Part shown: one piece after another, positions 1-7,747 of the stretch | Layout of the letters: each line of letters starts with the position of its first letter | Position numbering within the stretch: the first letter of the stretch is position 1 | Assembly: GCF_015207375.1 (NCBI RefSeq) | Contig: NZ_JADEWY010000055.1 | Location: 1 to 40,101 of the forward strand | DNA: 40,101 nucleotides | Direction of reading: 5' to 3' | From: Coleofasciculus sp. LEGE 07092 | Lineage (GTDB): Bacteria > Cyanobacteriota > Cyanobacteriia > Cyanobacteriales > Coleofasciculaceae | Program-made: the position numbers and the translations under genes | The notes under the pieces: generated by a model | Told to the model about the DNA's origin: nothing | What the model saw: the letters and a program-made list of their open reading frames with translations, nothing else | The model's database searches: none

Positions 1-1225
1 CCCGTCCCGTTAAACGGTCGAGATCGTAAATCCCCCGCAGTAGCTGCCGCAAATCCTCGCGCAGTCCCGGATTTTCTACCAACTCCTGAATCGTATCGTG
101 TCGCGCCCGAATGCCTTTACTATCTAATAAAGGCTGCAACAACCAGCGACGCAATGCCCGACCTCCCATCGCCGTACTCGTTCTATCAATCGCCCACAGC
201 AAAGAACCGTGAAAGGTATTATCCCGGACGGTAGCCGTAATTTCTAAGTTGCGGCGGCTTTGGTGGTCGAGAATTAAGTAATCGGCAAGGGTATAGGTGC
301 GTAAGGTTTGGAGGGCGACATTGTTTTCTTTTTGAGTCTCTTCCAAATATTCCAATAACCCACCAGCCGCACGAACTCCCAAGGGCAAATGTTCACACCC
401 CATCCCTTCAAGCGATCGCACTTTAAACCGTTCCAACAGTCGCTGTCTAGCTTCACCTTGACTAAAAGGGGTTTGGGGACGAAAGGCGTAGCAGAAGGAG
501 TTGGGGAACCAATTCGGTAAATGTTCCGATTTTTCCCCCGGTCGTAGCATACTACCTACATCGGGGGCATTGGTAGGAATTAAGACTTCCGAAGGCTGCA
601 AACGGAGTAATTCCTGAGATAACAGGTCTAAATCCGTCGATTGGGTGGTGAGAAATTCCCCGGTGGAAATATCGGCATATGCCAAACCCCAGTGATTCCC
701 AGCAATTACCACACTAGCAAGGAAGTTGTTGCGCCTTGCCGTCAGCATCCCCTCTTCCATCAATGTGCCTGGGGTAAGGATGCGCGTCACCTCCCGCCGC
801 ACCTGTCGCCCTTCTTTGGCAGCAACCGAAGCATCTTCCACCTGGTCACAAATGACGATCGCATACCCTTTTTCTACTAGCATTGTCGAGTAGCGTTCTA
901 GGGCGTGGTGGGGAACCCCCGTCATCGGCACTCGCCCAACTCCTTTCCCTGCATCCTTACTCGTTAAAACCAGTTCCAATTCTTCGGCTATCCGTCGGGC
1001 ATCTTGAAAGAAGGTTTCGTAAAAGTCACCCACCCGATACAGCAAGATGGCATGGGGATACTGGTCTTTTAGATCAGCAAAATGCTGCATCATCGGTGTC
1101 AGCTTTTCGCGGTCTACTGTCCGATGGTCAGCATTTTCGGCAGTTACGCGCAACGCTCTCTCGGTAGCGCGAATGGAAGGAGCACCGTTGGATTGGGGAG
1201 TAGATGCGTTGGGGTATCCGCTCAT
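1..1225 (-). CDS. mutS: DNA mismatch repair protein MutS (N-terminal part, runs off left edge)
   Basis: Reading right to left from the ATG at 1225-1223 gives 408 codons with no stop, so only the N-terminal half is present. MutS binds mismatched or unpaired bases and starts methyl-independent or MutL-linked repair in the cytoplasm. The mismatch-reading motif is visible: G-D-F-Y-E, with Phe68 and Glu70 as the stacking Phe and contacting Glu of the family. Further in, the connector/core region ends with WAIDRTSTAMGGRALRRWL and LLRGIYDLDRLTG, hallmark MutS core sequences. The first ~40 residues before the motif are a low-similarity tail common in cyanobacterial MutS. The ATPase domain lies outside the window. 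The reading frame is intact as far as it goes. No operon partner is visible, because the next gene diverges after a 440-base gap. Confidence 0.96.
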   Translation of the reverse strand, partial: MSGYPNASTPQSNGAPSIRATERALRVTAENADHRTVDREKLTPMMQHFADLKDQYPHAILLYRVGDFYETFFQDARRIAEELELVLTSKDAGKGVGRVPMTGVPHHALERYSTMLVEKGYAIVICDQVEDASVAAKEGRQVRREVTRILTPGTLMEEGMLTARRNNFLASVVIAGNHWGLAYADISTGEFLTTQSTDLDLLSQELLRLQPSEVLIPTNAPDVGSMLRPGEKSEHLPNWFPNSFCYAFRPQTPFSQGEARQRLLERFKVRSLEGMGCEHLPLGVRAAGGLLEYLEETQKENNVALQTLRTYTLADYLILDHQSRRNLEITATVRDNTFHGSLLWAIDRTSTAMGGRALRRWLLQPLLDSKGIRARHDTIQELVENPGLREDLRQLLRGIYDLDRLTGR

Positions 1226-1665
1226 GGAAAGTTTGAGAGTTGCCTGGTTCTTATCGACTTTATCCTATGGATGGGGGGATTGGTGTTAAAGGTTTATTGA
1301 GGATAACGCTCAGGTATCTAGTCATGAGGCTTTCGGGGAGCGACAATATAACAATTTGGTGAGGTTGATAGACTTAGCTGCAGAACGATTACTTGCTGCC
1401 CAAGAGGAACTCGTCCCAAAAATATTGAAAGCCCACGCTACCAATCTTGAAGAAGAGCAAACAGAAGTCCAACTCATTATCTACAGGCGCACACATTTCC
1501 CCATTGTAAAAGTATACTAGAAAAAATGAATTCTATCGTCTTTTAACTTTTCTGGACTGACAGAGAAGCCTCCGCCTGAATTAGCGGGTCTATACTGGAT
1601 AAATTTCTTCTTATTTATTCTTATTTATATATAGCGCTTCCCCACCTAGTATCGCTCATTATTCT
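1226..1665. other. Intergenic region between mutS and the hybrid kinase
   Basis: This 440-base gap separates two divergently transcribed genes, so it should hold both promoters. It contains a 77-codon open frame (1290-1520, listed separately) that may be a gene remnant. The last 100 bases before 1666 are AT-rich (runs such as cttatttattcttatttata). No clear -10/-35 pair or strong ribosome binding site could be fixed by eye. Confidence 0.5.
1290..1520 (+). pseudogene. Possible remnant of a small gene, no ATG start
   Basis: An open frame runs from just after a TAA at 1287-1289 to a TAG at 1518-1520. The translation looks protein-like, with an amphipathic middle (LIDLAAERLLAAQEELVPKI) and a strand-like end (VQLIIYRRTHFPIVKVY). 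There is no in-frame ATG; only TTG at 1356 and GTG at 1359 could start it, without a convincing ribosome binding site. I do not recognise the family. It could be the 3' part of a decayed gene or a chance open frame; the charge pattern makes me lean to the former, weakly. Confidence 0.3.
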
Positions 1666-4600
1666 ATGTCAGCGATCGCTTACCTACAACGACATCCTTA
1701 CAGCACGGCAATCCTCAGTGTGGGATTGTCGCTGCTACTCATGCTGGCACTTGATCCGCTGGCAAGCATGACCAAAACCCCATTTATCCTATTTTTTGGA
1801 GCCGTTGTGGTGAGTGCTTGGCAGGGGGGAATCCGCTCTGGGTTAGTAGCCACTGGATTGGCTGTACTCATCAGCAATTACTTTTTCCTGGAACCTAGGT
1901 ATTTTCCCTCCCTTGACCCATCCAGTGGAGTGCGGCAGGCGGTATTTGTCTTAGAGTGCATTTTGATTAGTATTCTCTGTGGCTCCCTTCGTACCACGAA
2001 TCAGCGGCTGGATCGCAACCTCTTGAAATTGCAAGCCAGTGAAGAATCCCTGCGAACGGCTAACCAAAGCATCACAGACATCTTGGAAAGTATTACCGAT
2101 GGGTTCTTTACCCTTGATCGCCAGTGGCGGTTTGCCTATGTTAACACTCAAGCCGAGAAAATATTGGGACTCTCGCCCGATACCTTACTGGGACAATCGG
2201 TTTGGGAAAAATTTCCTCAAGTCAAAGGCACTATTTTTGAAAATAATATTTACCATGCCGTCAACACCCAAGCCCCTGTAGTGTTTGAATTCTATGGGAT
2301 CATCAATCTAGAGCAGTGGTTTGAGGTGCATATCAATCCTCTGTCTGATGGATTGGCTGTTTACTTTCACGATGTGAGCGAACGGAAAGAGGCTGAGGAC
2401 GCTTTGCGGTTGAGTGAGAACCGCTATCGTACCCTTGCCAATGCCGTATCTCAACTGATGTGGATGAATGATGCCGAGGGTAACATTCAGTTTTTTAATC
2501 AACGTTGGCAGGAGTATACAGGTATCGCCGATTTAGAGTTGGGTGTTGGCTTGTGGGACAATGTGATTTACCCGGATGATTTTCAGCCGACTCTAGAAAA
2601 GCGATCGCGTGCCATTCAAGCGGGTGAAGCTTACGAAGTGGAATGCCGTCTCAAGGGATTTGATGAAACCTACCGTTGGCATCTGGCTCGAATTGTACCC
2701 CTCAAAGATGAAAACGGGCAGGTGATCCAGTGGTACGGCACGGCGATGGATATTCATGAGGTGAAGCAAACAGAAGCCGCTTTGCGAGAAAGTGAGGCAA
2801 TGGCTAGAGCACGCGCCGAAGAATTGGAAATCTTTATGGAAGCAGTTCCAGCGGCGGTTTGGATTGCCCATGATCCCCAATGTCAACAGATAACGGCAAA
2901 TCGGGCAGCTTATCAATTGGTGGAGCTACCCCTGGGCGCAGTAGCAACCGCAACGCCAGCCGATGAAGTATACCCCTTCCCGTTCAAAATTCACAAAAAT
3001 GGGCAGGATATTCCCCTGCATGACTTACCCATGCAGAAAGCCGGACGAACCGGACAGGATATCGAAGACGAATTCGATTTTGTCTTTGACAATGGTAAAA
3101 TTCGCTCCATTTGGGGACGGGCGGTTCCCCTACATGGCGATAATGGTGAGGTGCGTGGGGTGATTGGCGCTTTTCTCGATATCAGCGAACGCAAACAAGC
3201 CGAAGTTGCCCTGCGGGAGAGTGAGGAGCGATTCCGTACTCTAGCCGATAACATCGCTCAGTTTGCTTGGATGGCAGACGAAAAAGGGTGGATTTTCTGG
3301 TATAATTACCGCTGGTTCGACTACACGGGCACAACCTTAGCAGAGATGGCAGGCTGGGGCTGGCAGAAGGTGCATCACCCAGACCATGTTGAGCGTGTGG
3401 TGGAAAAATTTCGGACTTGTGTTGAAATGGGCGAAACCTGGGAGGATACGTTTCCTCTGCGGGGTAAGGATGGGCAGTATCGCTGGTTTCTCTCCCGAGC
3501 CATTTCTGTGCGTGATGAAACGGGCAAGGTGTTACGCTGGTTTGGCACCAATACGGACATCACCGATCGCCTGGAAGCCGAACAAGAGCGAGAGCGATTC
3601 TTAGAGCGAGAGCGAGCAGCACGGAAGGAAGCAGAAACTGCCAATCGCCTTAAAGATGAATTTTTAGCGGTATTGTCTCATGAGTTGCGATCGCCCCTCA
3701 ACCCCATTCTTGGTTGGTCGAAATTGCTTCGCACTGGCAAGTTAGATGCTGCAAAAACGGCTAAAGCTTTAGAAACCATCGAGCGTAATGCCAAACTGCA
3801 AACTCAACTCATTGAAGATTTGTTGGATGTTTCCCGCATCCTCCAAGGTAAACTCAGCCTCAATATGGCTCCGGTTAACTTGGCACTAACCATTGAAGGG
3901 GCACTAGAAACGGTGCGTTTAGCCGCACAAGCTAAGTCAATTCAAATCCAGATGGTGTTTGACCCAACAATTGGGAAGGTTTTGGGAGATTCGGCTCGCC
4001 TCCAGCAAGTGGTATGGAACTTACTGTCCAATGCCGTGAAATTTACGCCTGAAGGAGGACAGGTAGACATCCAGCTAGAGCGTGCAGGTTCACAGGCTCA
4101 AATCCAAGTCCGTGACACTGGCAAAGGCATTCCTCAAGATTTCTTAGTTCATGTCTTTGAGTACTTCCGTCAGGCAGATTCTACCACAACCCGGAAGTTT
4201 GGCGGACTGGGGTTAGGATTGGCAATTGTCCGCCATTTGGTGGAATTACATGGCGGAACCGTTGAAGCAGATAGCCCAGGAGAAGGACAGGGAGCCACGT
4301 TTACTGTCCGACTCCCCTTGATGCGAGTTCCATCGGAAACACCCCAAGACAACCCACCAGGGACTTCGGTTGCTCATCTAACTGGGTTGCGAATTCTGGT
4401 TGTAGACGATGAGCCGGATGTCCGGGAGCTGGTGGCGTTCATTCTGGAAGAAGCTGGGGCAACGGTGAGCGTGGCTACCTCTGCAATGGAAGCTTTGAAC
4501 CTGATAGAACAGTCTTTGCCGGATGTATTAGTTTGCGACATCGGGATGCCTAAGATGGACGGCTATATGTTCATGCGCCAGCTTAGAACTTTATCTCCCG

Positions 4601-4755
4601 AACAAGGAGGACAAATTGTAGCGATCGCACTCACCGCCTATGCTGGAGAACATGACCAACAACAGGCTTTAGCGGCTGGGTTTCAACAGCATCTTTCCAA
4701 GCCCGTTGAACCCGAAGAGTTAGTCAGAGCAATTGCCGCTTTGATGAATCAGTGA
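1666..4755 (+). CDS. Multi-PAS hybrid sensor histidine kinase with C-terminal receiver
   Basis: This 1029-aa membrane sensor kinase has an N-terminal hydrophobic block (about residues 15-110) resembling the KdpD-type DUF4118 membrane module. Four PAS/PAC units follow, ending near residues 240, 370, 505 and 635, each closed by a typical PAC tail such as DVSERKEAE or DISERKQAE. A short coiled coil then leads to HisKA with the H box SHELRSPLNP; His672 is the phospho-acceptor. The HATPase has the N box (NLLSNAVKF, Asn789), DTGKGIP and GLGLGLAIV. The receiver carries Asp914/Asp915, phospho-acceptor Asp958 and Lys1012. All catalytic residues are present, so it should autophosphorylate and relay to its own receiver. 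No separate response regulator lies nearby, so the output partner is unknown. The signal is not readable from sequence; several PAS units suggest redox, light or small-ligand input. The start ATG at 1666 directly precedes the first membrane segment. Confidence 0.95.
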   Translation: MSAIAYLQRHPYSTAILSVGLSLLLMLALDPLASMTKTPFILFFGAVVVSAWQGGIRSGLVATGLAVLISNYFFLEPRYFPSLDPSSGVRQAVFVLECILISILCGSLRTTNQRLDRNLLKLQASEESLRTANQSITDILESITDGFFTLDRQWRFAYVNTQAEKILGLSPDTLLGQSVWEKFPQVKGTIFENNIYHAVNTQAPVVFEFYGIINLEQWFEVHINPLSDGLAVYFHDVSERKEAEDALRLSENRYRTLANAVSQLMWMNDAEGNIQFFNQRWQEYTGIADLELGVGLWDNVIYPDDFQPTLEKRSRAIQAGEAYEVECRLKGFDETYRWHLARIVPLKDENGQVIQWYGTAMDIHEVKQTEAALRESEAMARARAEELEIFMEAVPAAVWIAHDPQCQQITANRAAYQLVELPLGAVATATPADEVYPFPFKIHKNGQDIPLHDLPMQKAGRTGQDIEDEFDFVFDNGKIRSIWGRAVPLHGDNGEVRGVIGAFLDISERKQAEVALRESEERFRTLADNIAQFAWMADEKGWIFWYNYRWFDYTGTTLAEMAGWGWQKVHHPDHVERVVEKFRTCVEMGETWEDTFPLRGKDGQYRWFLSRAISVRDETGKVLRWFGTNTDITDRLEAEQERERFLERERAARKEAETANRLKDEFLAVLSHELRSPLNPILGWSKLLRTGKLDAAKTAKALETIERNAKLQTQLIEDLLDVSRILQGKLSLNMAPVNLALTIEGALETVRLAAQAKSIQIQMVFDPTIGKVLGDSARLQQVVWNLLSNAVKFTPEGGQVDIQLERAGSQAQIQVRDTGKGIPQDFLVHVFEYFRQADSTTTRKFGGLGLGLAIVRHLVELHGGTVEADSPGEGQGATFTVRLPLMRVPSETPQDNPPGTSVAHLTGLRILVVDDEPDVRELVAFILEEAGATVSVATSAMEALNLIEQSLPDVLVCDIGMPKMDGYMFMRQLRTLSPEQGGQIVAIALTAYAGEHDQQQALAAGFQQHLSKPVEPEELVRAIAALMNQ

Positions 4756-4770
4756 ACCTCATCCCCTTCC

Positions 4771-4865
4771 AATACTGCTCGGATAAGCTTTGAGCAGAAG
4801 GGCAGGTAGGTTGGGTTTCGACTTCGCTCAACCCAACCTACAATTTTTCTTAACCGAGCAGTATT
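4771..4865. repeat. Nested inverted repeat, MITE-like dispersed element
   Basis: A perfect 12-base outer inverted repeat (aatactgctcgg at 4771-4782, ccgagcagtatt at 4854-4865) encloses a second perfect 12-base inverted repeat (gtaggttgggtt at 4806-4817, aacccaacctac at 4830-4841). The inner hairpin resembles a short palindrome often scattered between cyanobacterial genes. The unit is about 95 bases, non-coding, and lies between the convergent ends of the kinase and the beta-barrel gene, where it could also stop transcription. Confidence 0.65.
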
Positions 4866-4927
4866 GCATCCCCTTCTTTGGCGGCAAGCCGAGGCAACAT
4901 CTCCAGTCAAAAGTTGGAGTGAAGCGT

Positions 4928-4961
4928 AGATACCCAACTACAAGCGAGAAGTCGGGTATCT
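4928..4961. terminator. Hairpin between convergent genes (dispersed repeat / possible bidirectional terminator)
   Basis: agatacccaact (4928-4939) pairs with agtcgggtatct (4950-4961) with one G-T pair and a 10-base loop. There is no clear T-run on either side, so intrinsic termination is uncertain. It looks like another of the small hairpin repeats that cyanobacteria carry between genes. The position between two convergent 3' ends fits a terminator role. Confidence 0.45.
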
Positions 4962-5002
4962 GGTCGCGCAACACTCTTTATTCAGGCTCTCCCGCCCGAT
5001 GA

Positions 5003-5917
5003 TTATCTGAAGTTATAGCCGACGCCCAGCAACAACCCTACAGCCGGATTGTCGAACAGCGATGCACTTAAAGAAGCCGTTGCCGTAATTTGCTCGTTTA
5101 GCGGTAAGTCTACACCTCCCGTAGCCAGGAAATCAACGGAACTGTCATCCCCTGTAGAGATTGCTATCCCAGCTCCGATGTAAGGAGCTATCCTAAATCC
5201 AGTGTCTTCCGTCAGATCTGCGGTGACATCAGTGACAGCAGGAACAAAATCGAGCGTCACAGGTATCAGAATGGTCGGCTCATCCTCAATTAAGACCGAG
5301 GGGCGGACTGATATATTGCTCGTCAGACCAATTTTGCTGAATACAGCGAAGCTAGTTTCACCAAGAGCGGTATCTCCATCTCCGAGTCCGATATTGCCAC
5401 CAACTCCGATGTAGCTGGAACCAGAACGAGTTGCCCGACCTGGATCAATATCTGTCGTGTCGATGTCGAATGGTTCTGCAGGAGGCACGGTTTCTTGAGC
5501 AAGGTTTTGGGTGGTAGTGTCTGGGAGTGTCTTGCCTGTATCAGTAGTTAAGTTTAGCTCTGATATAGTGACACGGAAGGCAGTTTCGTCTATCGGAGTT
5601 GCCGTTGCTTCTACTATTTCCTCTGCGGATATAACTGTCGCGGAAGTAGGCGTTAAGGTACTGGCTGATAGAGATGTTAGGGTAGCCTCATCGGTAATAC
5701 TAAGTACTGGAGCTGTATCTGTTGCTAGAGTTGATTCAACTTCCGTTGAAGGTAGTTTCAAGCTCTCAGCACTGGTCGAAACATCCTGCCACTCGTATTG
5801 CGAATCCAGACTAGAGGACTCCACCGTTTCAGCTCGAACTGACGGCATACCGAAAACAATCATCAAAGCAGCAGTACTTAACAAGGAACACGTTAGTCTG
5901 AGATCGAAACTATTCAC
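5003..5917 (-). CDS. Exported small beta-barrel (porin-like) outer membrane protein
   Basis: The 304-aa product begins with a signal peptide (hydrophobic stretch CSLLSTAALMIVFGMPSVRA, cleavage likely after SVRA). Residues about 35-155 are Ser/Thr/Glu-rich and low in complexity, probably a disordered linker. From about residue 165 alternating strands appear (SYIGVGGNIGLG, YIGAGIAIS, VGLLLGVGYNFR), and the chain ends in an aromatic-plus-one terminus (N-F-R), as in outer-membrane beta-barrels recognised by BamA. The long linker followed by a barrel suggests an opacity-like or small porin-like protein, with unknown substrate. An AGAAGG-like ribosome site lies 8 bases before the ATG. It is transcribed toward the kinase gene and alone in its unit. 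An adhesin-like role is an alternative to a porin role. Confidence 0.75.
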   Translation of the reverse strand: MNSFDLRLTCSLLSTAALMIVFGMPSVRAETVESSSLDSQYEWQDVSTSAESLKLPSTEVESTLATDTAPVLSITDEATLTSLSASTLTPTSATVISAEEIVEATATPIDETAFRVTISELNLTTDTGKTLPDTTTQNLAQETVPPAEPFDIDTTDIDPGRATRSGSSYIGVGGNIGLGDGDTALGETSFAVFSKIGLTSNISVRPSVLIEDEPTILIPVTLDFVPAVTDVTADLTEDTGFRIAPYIGAGIAISTGDDSSVDFLATGGVDLPLNEQITATASLSASLFDNPAVGLLLGVGYNFR

Positions 5918-6239
5918 ATCTACACCTTCTGGATAAAAAACTTGTTTCAGAACGCGCTATTGAAACTTCCTGGCATCTTTAACGACATTTTTGGAAGAAT
6001 TTAGCACGATTCATTCGTTTTAGCTAGATGAAGCTTAACGATGATAACCTAGGTTAACCTCTACCCAAAGGAAAGTTTGATATCCTCCTGAAGATTGATT
6101 GAGTATTTCAGAGAGATCACTATCCTGGATAGGCATAGGTAGATTTAAGGTTGGATTACTGCTGACTACAGGCTTAACTCGACTATAAAAATCTGTCATA
6201 GTTCACGTTGCCAGCCTCTAATTAAAGTTAAAGTTACAG
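5918..6239. other. Divergent intergenic region with overlapping palindromes
   Basis: This 322-base region separates the divergent beta-barrel and lipid-kinase genes and must hold both promoters. Its one clear structure is a 12-base perfect palindrome taacctaggtta (6045-6056) overlapped by a second, aggttaacct (6051-6060). This is a plausible operator but matches no regulator I can name. No small gene was seen. Confidence 0.5.
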
Positions 6240-7205
6240 ATGAAGCGTTCTGCTTGTCTCATTTTCAATCCCGTTGCCGGAAAGAGGAACCCCGATCAAG
6301 ATTTGTGTAAAATTCAGGCACTATTGGAGCCAGAGTTTAATCTCGATATTTGGTTAACTACCAAAGAAGTTGATGCCGCTCAACTGACCCGTAAAGCGAT
6401 CGCTCAGAAAGCTTCTACTATCATTGTGTCTGGCGGTGATGGCACTGTATCGGAGGCGGCTGGAGAATTAATAAAAACGAATATTCCCCTAGGAGTCATT
6501 CCAGGCGGTACAGCGAATGCCTTAGCTTTAGCATTGGAAATTCCTAACACCATTGAGGAAGCGTGTCAGACGATTCTAGAAGGGGAAACACGGACAATTG
6601 ATATCAGTCGATGCAATAAGAAGCCAATGGTGCTGCTAGCAGGGGTTGGATTTGAGGCTGAAGTAGTCGAAAAGGCAAACCGAGACATAAAAAACCAATT
6701 TGGCTCGTTAGCTTACTTTTTGGCGGGATTTCAACAATTGTCAGAATTCGAGACATTTGAGGCGAAGATTGAAGCGGACGAAGAAATTATTACGGTGACG
6801 GCAGCAGCAGTTACGGTAGCGAACATAGCACCGCCGACATCATTTCTCGCTCACGGAGGGGCAGAGATGGTTTTCGATGATGGGTTGCTCGATTTAACCA
6901 TTGTTGCTCCCCAAGATCAGCTTAGTGCGATCGCAGCATCTTACCAGTTAATACAGTCAGCATTTCAAAGGAAAAGCGGTGAGTATGAGGATATAGGATA
7001 CCTACAAGCTCGACGCATTAAAGTAACAGCACATCCTCCTCAGAAAGTTGTCTTGGATGGAGAAGTGACTGACACAACACCCATTGAAGTGGAATGTATT
7101 CCGGGTGGTTTGACTGTATTTGTCCCGATGTCAGAAAAAGAAAAAGTTCTTAAAAAATTGGAAAAATTTACCGAAGGGGAATTAACGGTTAAGCCAAAGC
7201 GGTAG
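6240..7205 (+). CDS. Diacylglycerol kinase / YegS-type lipid kinase
   Basis: The 321-aa protein belongs to the diacylglycerol-kinase catalytic fold (YegS/BmrU/DgkB group), which phosphorylates lipid hydroxyl groups with ATP. Visible family motifs are FNPVAGK at residues 9-15, the nucleotide-binding SGGDGT (64-69), PGGTANALA (88-96), and the C-terminal DGLLDL and VVLDGE segments that shape the lipid-binding beta-sandwich. Length is normal for the family. There is no signal peptide or membrane span, so it is likely a cytoplasmic or membrane-peripheral enzyme recycling diacylglycerol or acting on a related lipid. The exact substrate cannot be told from sequence. The ATG at 6240 gives the expected N-terminus (basic residues then the first beta strand). 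The next gene is convergent, 32 bases away. Confidence 0.92.
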   Translation: MKRSACLIFNPVAGKRNPDQDLCKIQALLEPEFNLDIWLTTKEVDAAQLTRKAIAQKASTIIVSGGDGTVSEAAGELIKTNIPLGVIPGGTANALALALEIPNTIEEACQTILEGETRTIDISRCNKKPMVLLAGVGFEAEVVEKANRDIKNQFGSLAYFLAGFQQLSEFETFEAKIEADEEIITVTAAAVTVANIAPPTSFLAHGGAEMVFDDGLLDLTIVAPQDQLSAIAASYQLIQSAFQRKSGEYEDIGYLQARRIKVTAHPPQKVVLDGEVTDTTPIEVECIPGGLTVFVPMSEKEKVLKKLEKFTEGELTVKPKR

Positions 7206-7237
7206 AAAAGAAGTCAGAATTTCAATGAACTCTTAAT

Positions 7238-7678
7238 CTAAACTTGTTCTTTCACCCAAGCTCTAAACGCCTTCATTGTTTTGTTTCTCCCTAAACTCCG
7301 ACACTGGTTGAGATAGCGGGGAATCACCTGAATCAGGGGTAAGTTGGGAAAAATATGACTCGATTCACACTGGACATACTCCCCTTCTCTCAGCACGTTA
7401 ATTTGTAACTTTCCCTTGTCAAATCGCCACAGTTGAGAAACTTTCAGCGCTTCATAGATGCTCGGATGAGTGCGAGACGTTACATCAATTTCTAGTGCTA
7501 AATCGGGAGGTGGATCTACGGTTAAATCCAGCCGATTTTTACCACGCACTGCTGCCTCATTTTGAATGTAAAAACAGTCATCAGGTTCTATCCCTTTGAC
7601 CATTTCTTTATTTTTGAACGTGGTTGAACCGAGGTGCCAAAACTCAATATCTAATTCTTCTAAAAGGATTTTGACCAA
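7238..7678 (-). pseudogene. Uma2-family PD-(D/E)XK endonuclease-like protein, N-terminally truncated
   Basis: The reading frame (146 codons, starting only at a TTG at 7678) matches the Uma2/DUF820 family, abundant in cyanobacteria and built on a PD-(D/E)XK nuclease fold. Characteristic blocks are present: TTFKNKEMVKGIEPDDCFYI, then PPDLALEIDVTS holding the acidic active-site residues. Family members usually run 180-220 residues with an N-terminal helical segment before the block seen here at residue 9. That segment (about 45-70 residues) is missing, and an in-frame TGA lies at 7684-7682, right before the TTG. A dispersed hairpin repeat sits just upstream (7708-7730). It is either a decayed copy or a short expressed variant; I favour decay. 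Confidence 0.75.
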
Positions 7679-7707
7679 ATCTCAAATTATCCCGATTAAC
7701 CTTGGGT

Positions 7708-7730
7708 AGGGCAGGCAAGATGCCTACCCT
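7708..7730. repeat. Short dispersed hairpin repeat
   Basis: agggcaggca (7708-7717) and tgcctaccct (7721-7730) pair with one mismatch over a 3-base loop. Hairpins of this sort are scattered in cyanobacterial genomes. It lies between the 3' end of the alpha-glucosidase gene and the broken 5' end of the Uma2 gene and may act as a terminator for the former. Confidence 0.5.
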
Positions 7731-7747
7731 AGCACCAATCTCACCTA

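Noticed and set aside
883..1300. Several plus-strand open frames over the mutS start
   Set aside because: They lie antisense to a clear MutS N-terminus and have no protein family features.
5511..5936. 141-codon plus-strand open frame opposite the beta-barrel gene
   Set aside because: It is the complement of a Ser/Thr-rich coding region with a clear signal peptide on the minus strand.
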